In this document: piece by piece, positions 44,416-56,334 of the stretch
Layout: each line of letters opens with the position of its first letter
Numbering within the stretch: the stretch's first letter is position 1
Source of the DNA: Sarcophilus harrisii
Lineage: Eukaryota > Chordata > Mammalia > Dasyuromorphia > Dasyuridae
NCBI RefSeq assembly: GCF_902635505.1
Contig: NC_045431.1
Location: forward strand, 16,523,001-16,587,000
Direction of reading: 5' to 3'
DNA length: 64,000 bases
Program-made: the position numbers and the translations under genes
The notes under the pieces: generated by a model
The model's input: the letters and a program-made list of their open reading frames with translations, nothing else
Told to the model about the DNA's origin: nothing
The model's database searches: none

Positions 44416-44534
44416 ATTGTCCCCAATTGTACCATCCAACTGACCCAAAGGGAAGAAAAGATGTTGCATGTATTCACTTCTTTACATTATCCCCACTTTG
44501 CAGGAAGATGACTCCCTTTTTCTGTTGTAGACTA
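44416..44534. repeat. Dispersed repeat, copy B of a direct pair
   Basis: Matches copy A about 1.1 kb upstream. A shorter related patch may occur at 47740-47790. The pair could be two insertions of one family, the ends of one old LTR-type fossil, or a local duplication. I could not name the family. Confidence 0.75.
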
Positions 44535-44769
44535 GAGTTTCTTCAAGTGTTTCCTCTAAATGTTACTGTTCTTGCTTCAGGTATGTCTGAAAGAACTTTC
44601 ACTCATTTGGGATTTAAAAAAAAAAACTTAAGAGATCCATAGATAAAGTATTAAATGGCAATAAGGAGGGATTTTATACAAATTTTAATTTAAAGAATGT
44701 CCTACATAAGATGAATTGTGATATCATGTGTTGATAATTATGCCATAAAAATATTTTATTTTAAATTCA

Positions 44770-44930
44770 AATTTTGCAACTATTTATTAGACACTTAATC
44801 CACATTAAACATTTTGTTAGATATTGAGGATCAAAACAAATTGAATCTGTCCCTTCATTAGATTCAAGTTCAAATTATATCAGAGAAAGAGGAGGTCAGA
44901 TTCAAATGTATCTATCAATTAGTATTTGTA
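44770..44930 (-). mobile_element. L2-clade LINE fragment, antisense
   Basis: 'actatttattagacactta', 'gttagatattgaggatcaaa' and 'aatctgtcccttcattagat'. Confidence 0.5.
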
Positions 44931-44958
44931 AATACTTGTAGGGGAAATGAAATAGCAT

Positions 44959-44961
44959 GTG

Positions 44962-44997
<36 letters not shown>
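44959..44997. repeat. (TA)n microsatellite
   Basis: An almost pure TA run preceded by GTGTATATACA. Confidence 0.95.
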
Positions 44998-45000
<3 letters not shown>

Positions 45001-45299
45001 ATATACTTATGTATATGCAAACATAACATATCTATCTGCTATCCCTTTAATATTGGTCTGCAGATATAATTGGTTCAGAATAAGGCCTCTTCCCTGATCC
45101 TTTTTAAGGCAAAAGTCACTACCAAATACTAGGTATATAAAAGAATAGTGAAATAGTGAATGTTGAATAAATCCACTTATCTAAGCAAATTAGCAAACAG
45201 AAATTGGAGAAGTTTTATAGATTAGAATATCCCAGAGAATATACAAGAACAAATGAGCACTTCAAAAATGAATATGACAAAGTTTCAGCTCAAAACAAG

Positions 45300-45610
45300 A
45301 GAAAGAGAATATTCTTATCCAGAGAAAGTCTTCCTTCATTAGTCTTCAGAATTGCAAGCCCTAGAGATCAAGAAACATGTTGACGTCGGCTCTCAAAAAA
45401 TGTCTACAACTGATGAACTCCTATTTACTATTTAAAGTCTTTCTCAATTGCCTTTCAGGCAGTCTTCAAGCCCATGGCTATCTCTCCAAAGGTTCTGGTA
45501 TCACCTAAGATAAGACTTCCTTCCAGCAAGTACACAGTGTCACAGACAGCATTCTCTCAGCCAATCAGGAGTCAGCTCCCTCTGCTTGTGCAGAGGGATT
45601 GATTTATTTG
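45300..45610. other. Unassigned segment with CCAAT motif
   Basis: Contains 'cagccaatcaggagtcagct', a CCAAT-box context common in LTR U3 regions and promoters. The family and ends cannot be fixed. Confidence 0.2.
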
Positions 45611-45639
45611 GAGAGAGTGATAATGTGTACAATATCATA

Positions 45640-46860
45640 ATCATAATAAAGAGTATTTAAAAAGTGAAAAAGCAATATCAAATGAAGGTGAGCAGTGAGG
45701 GAAGAGGAAGGAAGGGAGGGAGGAATCAGAAAAGGTGTTCCTAGAGAAAGTAATACCTGAGCTGCATCTTGAGAGAAAGTAGTTTTTTTTTTCCCTTAGG
45801 ATAATGTATTTTTTCCAATTATATATAAAAGTAATATTGAACATTCATTTTTTGGAATTTTTTTATTCTTTCCCTTACTTTCCTGCTTCCTCCCTGATAC
45901 AGTAAAGAAACTGATATAGGTTATATATATGTATGTTATATGTATATTATGTATATATATATATACATTTATATAAGTCACATTATGAAAAAGCCACAAA
46001 AATAGAGAAAATGAAAAATAGTATACTATGATCCACGTACAGAGTACATCAATTCTTTCCCTGGAGTATATATTTCTATCATGAATCCTTTGCAATTGTC
46101 TTCGATCATTGGATTGCTGAGAATAGCTAAGTCATTCTCAGCTGATCATCACATAATATTGCTGTTACTGTGTCCACTGTTCTGGTTTTACTCATTCCAG
46201 AGAGTAAAGATTCTCAAAGGCAGAGATGAGAAGGGAATGAGTGCATTCTAGGCCTGGGGGGATGGCTGGAGGTGAAAGAAAGAATGGTGAGTTCCAGGAA
46301 AAGCAAATAGTTCCATTTTGCTGGAATGTCAGGTATGGAAAGGAGAGTGACATAGAATAAGGCTGGAAAGGTGAGTTGCTTCCAGACAATTAGGAGCCTT
46401 TAATATTGGACTTTGGGCATTATCTTGTTGGAGTTATCTTAGAAACAATATCTTAGAGACAATTGAGGAATGACGGTGGTAAGACCCATATCTTAGGGAC
46501 ATTATTTCAGCAATTGTATCATGGGTAGATTAGAGAAGAAAGAAACTGAAAGCTGGGAGACCTTTAGGATGCTATTAAGGCAGGAAGTGATGAAGACCTG
46601 AATTAAAGTAGTGGACATCTGAGCAGAGAGTAGGAAATAGAGATGAGTTGCGGAGGCAGAAGCAATAGGGTAAGTCCAACTGATTGGATAGAAGACCCAG
46701 GATGGGAGATGGAAAAATCAAAACTAACTCCACAACTTCAAACCAAGGGGAATGGAAAGATCCTAGTGCTTTCAACAGAAGGAAGAGCATCAATGAATTG
46801 CATTTTGGATATATAGATATCAATTAATATAAGATAATTAATAGTGAAAAAATAATCCTA
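45640..46860 (-). mobile_element. L2-clade LINE, antisense, split by an L1
   Basis: The left part ends at 'gagctgcatcttgagagaaa' (about 45782). The right part resumes at 'aagattctcaaaggcagaga' (46206) and runs through 'gggacattatttcagcaatt' to 'acagaaggaagagcatcaat'. The L1 at 45783-46195 lies between, so this element is the older. Confidence 0.6.
45783..46195 (-). mobile_element. Old L1 3' end inserted in an L2 fossil, antisense
   Basis: 'ttgaacattcattttttgga', 'aaaatagagaaaatgaaaaa', 'cagagtacatcaattctttc' and 'gctgatcatcacataatatt' match the older L1 3' UTR and ORF2 end, with a TA-rich microsatellite (45921-45975). Its edges, 'agagaaagta' and 'agagagtaaa', resemble a decayed target duplication. 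Confidence 0.75.
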
Positions 46861-46884
46861 CTTACCAGGAATTTACCTTCTACT

Positions 46885-47105
46885 AACTAGCATCCATATC
46901 ACACTTTCCATATGTTATCTCAATTGAGTCTAATAACAATCACAAGAGAGGGAATACAGGGATTATTGTTCCTATCTCACAAATAAGGAAACAGGGAATT
47001 AGAAAAATGAAGTGATTTGCTCCTGCTCATACAACTAGTACATAAAGGAAGCAGAATTTCAATCCAGGTCTTCTCAACTCCAGGGTGAATACTCTTTCCA
47101 CCATA
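46885..47105 (-). mobile_element. MIR-type SINE, antisense
   Basis: 'tctcacaaataaggaaacag', 'gaagtgatttgctcctgctc' and 'tttcaatccaggtcttctca'. Confidence 0.65.
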
Positions 47106-47445
47106 CAGGGAGAAACATAGTTATTTGAGAGTGAAAGGTCATCATTGAATCCATGAAAACAGATCAGATTGTCATTTTGCAAAGGATAATTATTAAATGT
47201 GAACAAAGAGGGAAGATCTAGAGATCCAATCGCCCTATCTAATCTCTAAATAATTTCAACTAATTTTTTGAGAGAGATGCTGGAAATTATTAGCTAGTAT
47301 TAAACATTCCTTGAGAATCAGGAATTCCCAGTTATTCTTTGGTCCACGATTAATTTCTGAAAGGCATTTTTTTTCCAATAATAAAGATATATCATACTGT
47401 GTTTACTCCAGTGGTTCAGCCAACTAGTCCTTATGATAATAATAT

Positions 47446-47695
47446 TTTTATTGTTGTTGTTCAGGCACGGCTGACTCTTTGGGGTCAGACTGTTAGGGAT
47501 TTTGTTGGCAAAGATACTGGAGTGATTTTCCATTTCCATTTCCAGCTCATTTTATAGATGAGAAAATAAAGGCAAACAGGATTAAGTGACCTGTCCAAGC
47601 TCACACAATTAATAAGTATTTGAGGCTGAATGTAAACTCAACTCTTTCTGACTCCAGACCCAGCACTCTATCCATTATACCATCCAGCTGCCTAA
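47446..47695 (-). mobile_element. CORE SINE with RTE-like tail, full length, antisense
   Basis: 'ttgttgttgttcaggcac', 'ggcaaagatactggagtgat', 'gctcattttatagatgagaa', 'ctgactccagacccagcact' and 'ataccatccagctgcc'. Confidence 0.9.
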
Positions 47696-47699
47696 TCTT

Positions 47700-48810
47700 C
47701 AAATTAAGGCTACAAATTACACTTTAGTGGGAAAAGAGGGAATCACAAAGATATGTCACCTAAATTGTACCATTTGAGAGATCTAAATTATGTAGTTTTT
47801 CTAGCTAAGCTGTCTGAATTAATCAGATAATTGGTTACCCAATTTCCTGCTTCATTTTGGCTGTGTAGACTGAGCCGAGTGATTTTGTTTATTATTCTAT
47901 CTACTGAGAGCTCTGAAGCTTGTCCCTTCCCCCGACACTACCATCTTTCCTTCCTTCCTATGCTTCCTCTGCTAGCCGGGTGAGGCTTCCTGTTAGATCA
48001 TTCTGAGAATTGTGGCTTTCTGAGATTTTGTGACCAGGAAGCCTGCCAGCACAATTACTACTCAAAGAAGTCTATAGAATCCCAAGGAACAATCTCTCTT
48101 TCTGCCAAGGACTCCAGCCATAAAGAGAAGATCAGAACTCTTCTACAATGTATGGGTGAACTTCATTTTATTCAATAGATACATTCAAGAAAAGTTATAA
48201 ACTTATTTTTCCCATTCATATTTTGAATTCAACAGGGGTACTTGCTATTAAAAGCCTCCTATTGAGAACGATTTTCCAATCAAAGAATCTTTTGAAAAGC
48301 AAATAACTGCACTCCATCTATCTTTTGAATAAAATCAGATTTTCAAATATATAGTAAGTTTTCATCTCTCCAGAATAAAAGACTCCCCAGAATTCAAATA
48401 ACTAGTTTTCCTGATAGTACTATTCAGTGACAAGCATCCTTCATAATATTTGTTCTAATGTAATCTTAGCTCTTGAAGGACCTTCTAAATCATGAAAAAA
48501 GTTTAAATCCTGCACAATTGTAGTGTTAATTATATTTCATAGTGTTGTGATTCTCCAAAAATTGGCAATCGAGGCATTGTACTTATTGTAACTCAGAGGT
48601 TCCTGGAATGGCTCATTAATCTGAATGCCTCAGACTCCAAATATTTCAGAAAAAGAAATGTTCTGAGTATCCTGACTCACTTGATGGAGACTGCCTCTAG
48701 TCTTTCTTAGAGGATTGAAAACCGTTGTAGGCAGCTAAAATAAACAAATGACAAGGCCGTCTCCACTGATTGCCTTTGTCCTTTCCCTCCATCCCCAGTG
48801 AAAGACAATC
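47700..48810. other. Intergenic stretch without recognised genes
   Basis: Mostly unique-looking DNA. 47740-47790 weakly resembles the dispersed repeat at 44.4 kb. No exon is supported. Confidence 0.35.
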
Positions 48811-48815
48811 AAAGT

Positions 48816-48990
48816 CAGGGGTCCTCAAACTTTTTAAATAGGGGACCAGTTCACTGTCCTTCAGACTGTTGGAGGACCGGACTATAGCAAAAACAAAAAC
48901 TTTGTTTTGTGGGCCTTTAAATAAAGAAACTTCATAGCCCTGTCCTCAGCTGCTGCATCTGGTCCACGGGCCATAGTTTGAGTATACTTT
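48816..48990 (+). mobile_element. OC1-like (OposCharlie) non-autonomous hAT element
   Basis: Left terminal repeat CAGGGGTCCTCAAACTTTTT, then 'ggaccagttcactgtccttc' and 'gactgttggaggaccggact'. At the right are 'gcatctggtccacgggcca' and 'tagtttgag'. The order and ends match the remembered OC1 family, a hAT known from opossum, the Tasmanian devil and other vertebrates. The last bases of the right end are decayed, and no clear 8-bp duplication remains. Confidence 0.8.
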
Positions 48991-49229
48991 AAGTATTTTG
49001 ATGGCTCTGATTTTTTTTCTTTCCCTCTTTAGCTCAATATTCTTGACACAAGTGTTTAATCTTGGTTTTACTAATATTCCATCCAACCAATCTTTTCCAT
49101 TTTTTATCCCCTGGATTAAAACCATATAAAGAAAAAAAAATCTCTTCCCTATAATTTTGATCTTTAATCTTCAAGTTGACAAAAACTGTTAAACATCTAT
49201 AATATGTGATATACTCACATCACATCACA

Positions 49230-49860
49230 AATGAAGAAAAAAATAATCCCTACATTCAAGGAGCTTTATTACATTGATGGGATACTACAATTAGACACAT
49301 AATTAAATATAAGATAATTTGACCAAGGAAAGTTGAGCCTTGAAGGAAGCTTTTGATTCTCAGAGGTGGAGGTGAACAAAGGAGAATGTTTTTCCAGACT
49401 TGGGGCCTAGCCTTTGAAAAACACTGAGGTGAGAGTTGAGTCCTGTGTTTGGGGAATGATAGAGAATAAAATGGGAAAAAGATCAAGAATGGAGGTTGAA
49501 CCTGTGATTTCACAGGTAGAGCTGAAGGGAAGTAATGGAAAATGGCTGGAAAGATAAGCTGTAATCTGTCTGGGAAAAGCTTTATATCTTAAAAGGAATA
49601 GGGATCAGTGAAACTTCCCAAACAAGGCAAACCCTGTGTCTTAGGGAAATTGTTTTGGAGAATTAATTATAAAAGGGAGAATAGTCAAGAAGCTATTTCA
49701 GTGTCCTCTGCAAGAGGCAGCCAGTGTGAGGATTTGCATGGTTACTGTATTAGTGGAGTGAAATGCTTAAAAGATACTGGGAAGATAGAATTGATCAAAC
49801 TTTATGGATGAATATGAGAAGGGAAGCATTAAGCATAACAGATAAGAATAAATTTGTAAA
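49230..49860 (-). mobile_element. L2-clade LINE fragment, antisense
   Basis: 'tacattcaaggagctttatt', 'gattctcagaggtggaggtg' and 'aaggaatagggatcagtgaa' follow this family's order. Confidence 0.5.
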
Positions 49861-49864
49861 TCTG

Positions 49865-50630
49865 GGTGATTGCAAGCAGTGCGATATCTTGGATTAAAAC
49901 AGGGAAGTTTGGAGGAGGGGCAAATTGAGGGGGGAACAGCCCTTCATTTTGGACCTTCTGAAATTCAGAATTTTTTAAATTTTACTGGAAAGTTGTCTAA
50001 GATTTGTTCTGACTGTAAAACCGGTCTGAACATCTGGCCTTTTCTTGAGGTTGGCATCTCTAGCATTACAAGGGCGTTGGCTGTGGACTGGGAACAATCA
50101 ACAGGATTAAGTTACTTGTAGTTTTTAATTGGTTCTCCAGAACTTCCTCTTCTTATCACAAACATATCCTTATGAGGAACAAATTTAGTTCAACTGATTC
50201 GACATTGAGCTTCATGAAAATTTCCTCTGTAAGCTGTTTAGCTTTTTTATATATTTCAGGCAATAGACTTTTCCAGGTCTGGTGCAAGATAGATTTAATC
50301 CTGTTTTAAAATCTCTCAGGGCTGTCCAAATTACTTTGTGGTGTTGGAATTTTGTGGTATCACATACTTGTTAAAAATAAGCCGGGATTGTAGAAATATT
50401 TTCGTTTATTATTGACTTTTTATTTAATTGGATTCTTGTTGTTATTATCTCCATAATAGGATTTAATGTATTACACCATTTTCACATTGTCTTTCTATCT
50501 AAACATTAAAATTGCTACTAAAAATTAAAATTGTTAAAACTCCTTAATGAGAAAATAAGAATGAAACTATGCTCTAACTTGAAAATTGAAAGACAAAAGG
50601 ATTTAGTTATATTCTACTATAGGATAGGGG
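49865..50630. other. Intergenic stretch without recognised genes
   Basis: Contains an 83-codon open frame (49870-50121) with no family resemblance, then AT-rich sequence. Confidence 0.35.
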
Positions 50631-50635
50631 CAGAG

Positions 50636-50888
50636 GTAGGTGACTAGAGCCTCAAGTTTGAAGTCAGAAAGATTCATCTTCTTGAGTTCAAACCTGGCCT
50701 CAGACATTTCCAGGCTGTGTGATCCTGGGAAAGTCATTTAGTCCTATTTACCTTATTTTCCTCTATAAAAAATGAGCTGTAAAAGGAAATGACAGATCAC
50801 TGCAGTATCTTTGCAAGAAAAGTCCAAATGATGTTGCAAGGAGACAGACAAGGTGATGGTCAGACAGGAGTGAACAGTCACAACAAAT
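50636..50888 (+). mobile_element. CORE SINE with RTE-like tail, sense
   Basis: 'ttgagttcaaacctggcctc', 'gctgtgtgatcctgggaaag', 'aggaaatgacagatcactgc' and 'gtatctttgcaagaaaagtc'. Confidence 0.85.
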
Positions 50889-50945
50889 TGTGATTATGTA
50901 CCCTGTTCCTAAATATATGATACAGACTAGCAGATCACTAGTGTT

Positions 50946-51127
50946 TTTGGTAATCATTTTTTGTTTTTTAATTAAAGCTTTTTAACTTCAAAATGTATAT
51001 ACATGGATAATTTTTAGCATTCACCCTTACAAAATCTTGTGTTGTAAACTTTTTTCCTCCTTTCTCCCCACTCCCTCCCCTAGAATGCACATGTGCAATA
51101 TTTCTATACATATTTCTACAAAGAGAG
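50946..51127 (-). mobile_element. L1 3' end, antisense, bounded by a 13-bp target duplication
   Basis: 'ttaattaaagctttttaact', 'catggataatttttagcatt' and 'cccactccctcccctagaat'. The exact repeat GATCACTAGTGTT occurs at 50933-50945 and 51128-51140. Confidence 0.92.
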
Positions 51128-51214
51128 GATCACTAGTGTTATGAAACATTGGATTTACTGACTAACTAAAAACAAGGTTTTGAAAATTTCTTCTGATCTG
51201 ACCCATCATTTCAT

Positions 51215-51375
51215 AGAATCAATTAATTTTCAAGCTGAACAGGCCCTTACTTAGGATTTATCTTGTCCAACTTGTGGAAGAAAGTGTGCTCCATAAAGAT
51301 CTTGACTTGCCTAAAATTACACAAATTTATAGTGAAAGTAGAATTAGAACCCAGATCTCCTGCTTCCCCCACCTG
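51215..51375 (-). mobile_element. MIR-type SINE, antisense
   Basis: 'tatcttgtccaacttgtgga', 'gacttgcctaaaattacaca' and 'agaattagaacccagatctc'. Confidence 0.55.
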
Positions 51376-51648
51376 CTCCCTACCCCTACCCCAGGCTCTT
51401 TCTGTTGCTCCAAATTATCAGGGGGGGAAAGGGGGAGTCTTAGAGAAGCTTCTGAATGGCCAACATTATAGGAGTTTTCCTGACACTGGGCAGTGACTTG
51501 CTGTAAGTGCTTTCCCAAGGAAGTGGATTCTTAGAAATTGAAGAGTTAAATAATCTCAGCAGGCTGAAATCTTTTAGAGCAGCAGCAGGAAGTAAGTAAG
51601 GACATAAGAAATTCCCTGGCTCTTAATGATTAACAAATGCAAGGGTTG

Positions 51649-51665
51649 TTTTTTTTTTTTTTTTT
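51649..51665. repeat. Poly(T) run
   Basis: About 17 T in a row within a T/C-rich stretch. Confidence 0.9.
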
Positions 51666-51799
51666 CCCTTTCATTTCTTCTTTTCTTTCACATCTCCATG
51701 AAATGACTATAGTTTTTCTTATCTTTTGTTATTGGTCCCCAGAAGGGTTAGTTAACATTTGGGAAAAGGCAGTGTACTTCACTGGAAAAAAATAAAATA

Positions 51800-51960
51800 A
51801 AAGGCTGAACTTGGAGTCACATTATGAGTTCAAATCCCAGCTCAGCCATTTGCCATTTAGGACAAGCCATACCCCTCCCTGTACTTCATCCATAAAATGG
51901 GGAGAGGTTGGATTAGATCATCTCCAGAGGGATCTGTTATGTTTCTTGGAGCCTGGGGAG
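51800..51960 (+). mobile_element. MIR-type SINE, sense
   Basis: 'atgagttcaaatcccagctc', 'ttcatccataaaatggggag' and 'ggttggattagatcatctcc'. Confidence 0.7.
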
Positions 51961-51969
51961 GGGAGCAGG

Positions 51970-53295
51970 CAAAATCAAATGTTACCATTCTTTGGTCTTG
52001 GACTAATTGTTTTTAAAGGGATTAAGGGGTCACATGGAAGGGGATGCTAATCCTGTCATGGAAAGCTGCAGCCTGGACTTTTGTATAGATGGCGACCACA
52101 TGGACTGGAGTTGGATAATTGGAGACATAAGAGAGTGCAATCTGGCAGGCCCATGGCCAGATCAATGAACAATAAGCAAACGACAATGAGCAACAACTCG
52201 AGACAAGCATAGAGAACATAGCTGCTCTTCTGGCTCTTGGTCTGTCATATTCTTACGTGGGGACAAGCGGAGATCCAGAACACTCATTCTCCCGGACCTC
52301 GGTCAGAAGGCTCATCACTGTGGCTGACTGTGGACCACTCTTCTCTATGTGGTAGACCCCTGCTGACCCACTGGTCCCTCACCTGTGGCCCCCTCGCAGC
52401 CCCCTCCACTCCCCAACTCCCTCCCCATCCCCGGGACAGAGATGCTCCCACTGACATTGTGTGGTACTTGTGCAGAACTTGCTTCTTTGGTTGACTCATG
52501 TAAGACAAGATGGGGAATTTTTCTGCAGCAGCTGCCACAGGGAAAGCAGATCCTGTTGCCACATCGGATGCCAAGTCCCCCTGTTGTCTGCACATAGCAT
52601 GTGAATCATGCAACCTTCATGGTCGTGTCTCATTTGCGATGACATTAGCATTGTGGATTTTTTCCTTTTCAGCTGTCAGAGAAGGAGGATTTCTGTGGTT
52701 GCCGTGGAAGGAGATGACATTATTTATCATCGAAGAGTCTTTCTGTAGCTGCCAGGAGGGGAAGGTTTTGTCCAAGCTTCGGAAGCCAGCACCTTGCTCC
52801 AGATCCATCCCACCGGTTCCTGCCAGTCCTCTGAAATCAGCTGCTAAATGTGTTGGACAAATGGCCCAAAGGCCAGGCGTGAAGCCATTTTGTTTGCTTT
52901 TGTGGCTCTTTGTCATCTTGCCTGACTTTGAACTGGGGCTGTAAATAAAAAAAGCAGTGGGAAGAAATCCTTTGCACTTCCTTCCTCGCCTAGCCTCCAA
53001 AGTGCTCACTGATCTGAAAGCCTCACGCATAGCCCAAAGAGACTTTCAGTTAAGATAAGGAGTGTTTCTGTTGTGTTTGTTTAGTGTGACCATTAAAGTC
53101 CAAGATAACCAGCATGGTCCAGGGCTGCCATTCTGCATCTGGGCAACTCTGTTTAATCCTAGTGAAAATTTGTAGAATGTTGTGCCACTTTGTAGAATTC
53201 ACATTCGGGAGGCTGCAGGACTGGTTGGCTCTCTCAAACTGTGCTAATGGTCATTAAACTGACAGTACCTGGAATAAATTAATCTGCAGACACAG
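51970..53295. other. Repeat-free block with overlapping long frames, candidate conserved DNA
   Basis: No repeat family is recognised. CpGs are scattered through it. A 144-codon frame on + (52510-52944) and a 137-codon frame on - (52617-53030) overlap. A good acceptor (gattttttccttttcag, ending 52672) and an AATAAA (52946-52951) could frame a terminal non-coding exon. Neither protein resembles a known family, and overlap on opposite strands suggests that composition, not coding, keeps both frames open. Confidence 0.35.
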
Positions 53296-53298
53296 TTT

Positions 53299-53563
53299 GG
53301 GGGCAGCCAGGTGGTGCAGTGGATGGAGAACTGACCTGGGAATCAGAAAGACTCATGTTCCTGAGCTAAAATCCGGCCCCAGACACTTATTAGCGGTGGG
53401 ACCCTGGGCAAATCACTTCACCTTGTTTGCCTCAGTTTCCTCATCTGTAAAATGATCTGGAGGAGGAAATGGCCAACCATTCCAGTATCTTTTGTGAGAA
53501 AAGCCCAAATAGGGTCACAAAGAGTCAGACACGACTCAAATGACAGAAAACGACAACAAATGA
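53299..53563 (+). mobile_element. CORE SINE with RTE-like tail, full length, sense
   Basis: 'gggggcagccaggtggtgca', 'gaaagactcatgttcctgag', 'tgcctcagtttcctcatctg', 'tggccaaccattccagtatc' and 'gagtcagacacgactcaaat'. It is the best preserved SINE in the window. Confidence 0.93.
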
Positions 53564-53799
53564 AACTTTTAATATTATCCTTAGGAATTAGATAGTTATA
53601 TGTTTACAACTATCACTTGAACTCTACTTACCACTACTGATAATCACTCTGTCACTTACTTTAAAGTCACCCCGACAAAGGAGCTGGTAAAGATGTTTTT
53701 GGTCTGTATTTTTAAAAATTCAAACCTGAAATATTTTAAAATTGCATCCAAAGGTGTTTTTTTTCCTGATGGTTCTTTGAACAATAGTAGGTATATTAA

Positions 53800-54440
53800 T
53801 GAATGAAAAATATTTATTAAGTGCTTATTATATTCCAAGAACTATAAGTGTTGGGGAATCCAAATAGCTTAGCACAGTGTCTGGGATATTGTAGGTGCTT
53901 GATAAATGTTGATTGATTGATTGAAATACAAATAAGGAAGAATAGTTTCCTGCTCTTAAGGCCCTAAGAGTCTTTTAAAGGAAGAAAATACATAGGGCCA
54001 TCTGAAGTTGGAAACTGCCGGGTATGGGGAAGAGCTCTAGTTGGTTAGAATGTAGTATATATATGATTCTGGGACCTGGGACCTGGGGGGTGAGGGGTGA
54101 ATTGAGGAAAAGTTCCCCAAGCAGAGCCCAGGGTACCAGACTTCCCTTAGAAGGAAGAGGAAGGAGAAGAGGAGGAGATCAGAGCAGCAAGGTTCAAATA
54201 TACTTAACAATTCATGGACTTTTCCTTTCAATTCCCATTTATTAAGTGCCTGTGTGTAAAGCATCATTAGGTAATACAGAGATGAAAAATGAGCGATTTC
54301 TCACCCATTTGAAAGATAGGGTAGCCTAGTCAAAAGAATACAGAACTTGGGGTTAGGAGACGCGACTAAAATCTCAGTTGGTTTACTTCCTCAGCGAAGT
54401 TGCCATAGTAAAGGCATTTACCCTCTGTTCCAGAAGTCGG
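53800..54440. mobile_element. L2-clade pieces plus a MIR-type SINE
   Basis: 53800-53870 is the family start ('tatttattaagtgcttatta', 'ataagtgttggggaatccaa'). 53870-53935 is a sense L2-type tail ('ggtgcttgataaatgttgat') inside it, and the antisense family resumes to about 54270. 54305-54440 is a sense MIR-type SINE. Confidence 0.5.
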
Positions 54441-54654
54441 GGCCCACCAATGGCTCTTCTTGGAGATTACCAAGTGAAGTGGACTTAAATAAGTAATTTT
54501 TCTAACTTTTTACAAGTAATCTTTCTATCCATACCACAGAGGGAAATGTATTGAAGCATTTTGCATATGTTTTGATTGAACATTTTTGTCTTTTTCATCC
54601 AATCATTCACGTTAATGGTACATTTTGGTCCTACTCTGCGCTACCCCTTCCAAG

Positions 54655-55150
54655 GCTAGCTCCTCTATAAGTGTGCTCTTCTTTTATCACATATAAAGTC
54701 CTTGAAGGCAGGGATTCTCTTGCTTGTTTATATTTGTTATCTCCAGCACTTAGCACTAAGCCTTAGTACTTGTAAAGCTCTTCATAAATTCTTTTTTGTT
54801 TCATTCTAGTCATTGTTCAAAAGGCTGTAAAAAAGGAAAACTCAAGTGCACCTTTAAAATATTTTAGTTTTGAATTAAAAAGAAAATCAACATTGACTTA
54901 CATCTCTTTCAGCAGCTCCATATTATGGTGATTGCATCTTCATCCAGGTCACTCCCTCTCACCATGAATATTTGCCAACGCTCACTCCTGAGTCTCTTTC
55001 TCTTTTTCTTCTATTTTTTTTTTTAAACTTAGTGATCTTATTTGTTCCCCTGGATTCAACGCTCATTTCTGTGCTAAAGATTCTGAAACTACTGATCTTG
55101 CCCTAAACTTTTTCCTGACTTCCAGCCTTGCAGTTCCAAGTGCCTATTGG
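54655..55150 (+). mobile_element. L2-type LINE pieces, sense
   Basis: 54655-54800 is an L2 3' tail ('ccttgaaggcagggattctc', 'tatctccagcacttagcact'). 54930-55150 resembles an upstream ORF part of the same clade ('tgcagttccaagtgcctatt'). Confidence 0.5.
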
Positions 55151-55159
55151 ATCGCAACA

Positions 55160-55945
55160 CATAAGGAACTCTGGAATAAAATGGCCTCCAGGAAGTGATA
55201 TGAAGGAATGTTACTTGTGTGTGGTGCATGTGGGATTGAGTCCCCTCATTATTACTTTATCACAGGGTCATAGATTTGGACATGGAAATGATTATAAATC
55301 TAATCCCACTCCCTGGACAAATGGAAGCTTAGAAGTCACTTGCTCATGGATGTGGATGCAGCAAATAGAGTAATTTCAATGGGACTCAGGTCCTGTGAAT
55401 TCAATGTTCTTTCCAAAGAACTGTGGATTTACTGCCTCCATTTTCCTTCATCTGACCAGATGGCTTGGAGGATGTCACTGCTGGATTTTCCCTCGTGTTA
55501 TTCACCATTCTTCCCTGTGGAATTCCTTGGTTTCCATTTTTGTGGCTGTTATAGAGGAAGATAGACATTTAATAAGGACTTAAGGACATAGATCTTTGGG
55601 AAAATTCCTGCCTCATTTCAGTTTTGTGTAAATACATCAAAAATAACTTTGAACTGAGGGTCTGATTCTAAATATGTGTGATTTTTAACAAACATTTCTC
55701 AAATAACCTTTCTGCTCCCCTCCCTTTTGCCCCCTAATCATCATTTATTTAAAAAAAAAAAGGAAGAAGAAAAAGGAGGGGGGGAAGTCCATAGCCATAC
55801 CCATATTCCATACCCATAGCCTTCCACCTCTGTAAAGAAAAGAAGATGTCTTCTCTTGTTCTTTTTTGGGGTCAAGGGTTGTTATTATAATTTTGCCTCA
55901 TTCAGTTCCAATTACTTTGTTGTTGTTATTCTTTCTGTTTAATTG
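55160..55945. other. Intergenic stretch without recognised genes
   Basis: A decayed MIR-type patch is likely at 55260-55345. The remaining open frames have no family resemblance. Confidence 0.3.
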
Positions 55946-55948
55946 TTT

Positions 55949-55951
<3 letters not shown>

Positions 55952-55991
<40 letters not shown>
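55952..55991. repeat. (TA)n microsatellite
   Basis: About twenty TA units in a row. Confidence 0.95.
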
Positions 55992-55993
<2 letters not shown>

Positions 55994-56334
55994 CTGCTCC
56001 TGCTTACTTTATTTTATATTAGCTCATATACATCTTCCTATACTTCTCTATTCATTATATTAAATGGCTCTCACTACACAGTAATACTGCTTTACATTCA
56101 TGATTCCCTAATTGCTGGGCATCTACTTTGTTCTCAGCTATTTGCTATTAACAAGGTGTTGATATAAACATTTTTATACAAACTCCAAAAACATGCCTTC
56201 CTAAGGTCATAGCCTAGCCTCTTTCCAGTTGTTTCAAGGCTCATAGGATTTAGTCAGAAGAGATTTTAAAATTATATACTTAAGAAAAAATATAAAATTG
56301 CCTATTTCAATGCTCTCATTCAGCATAATGGGTG

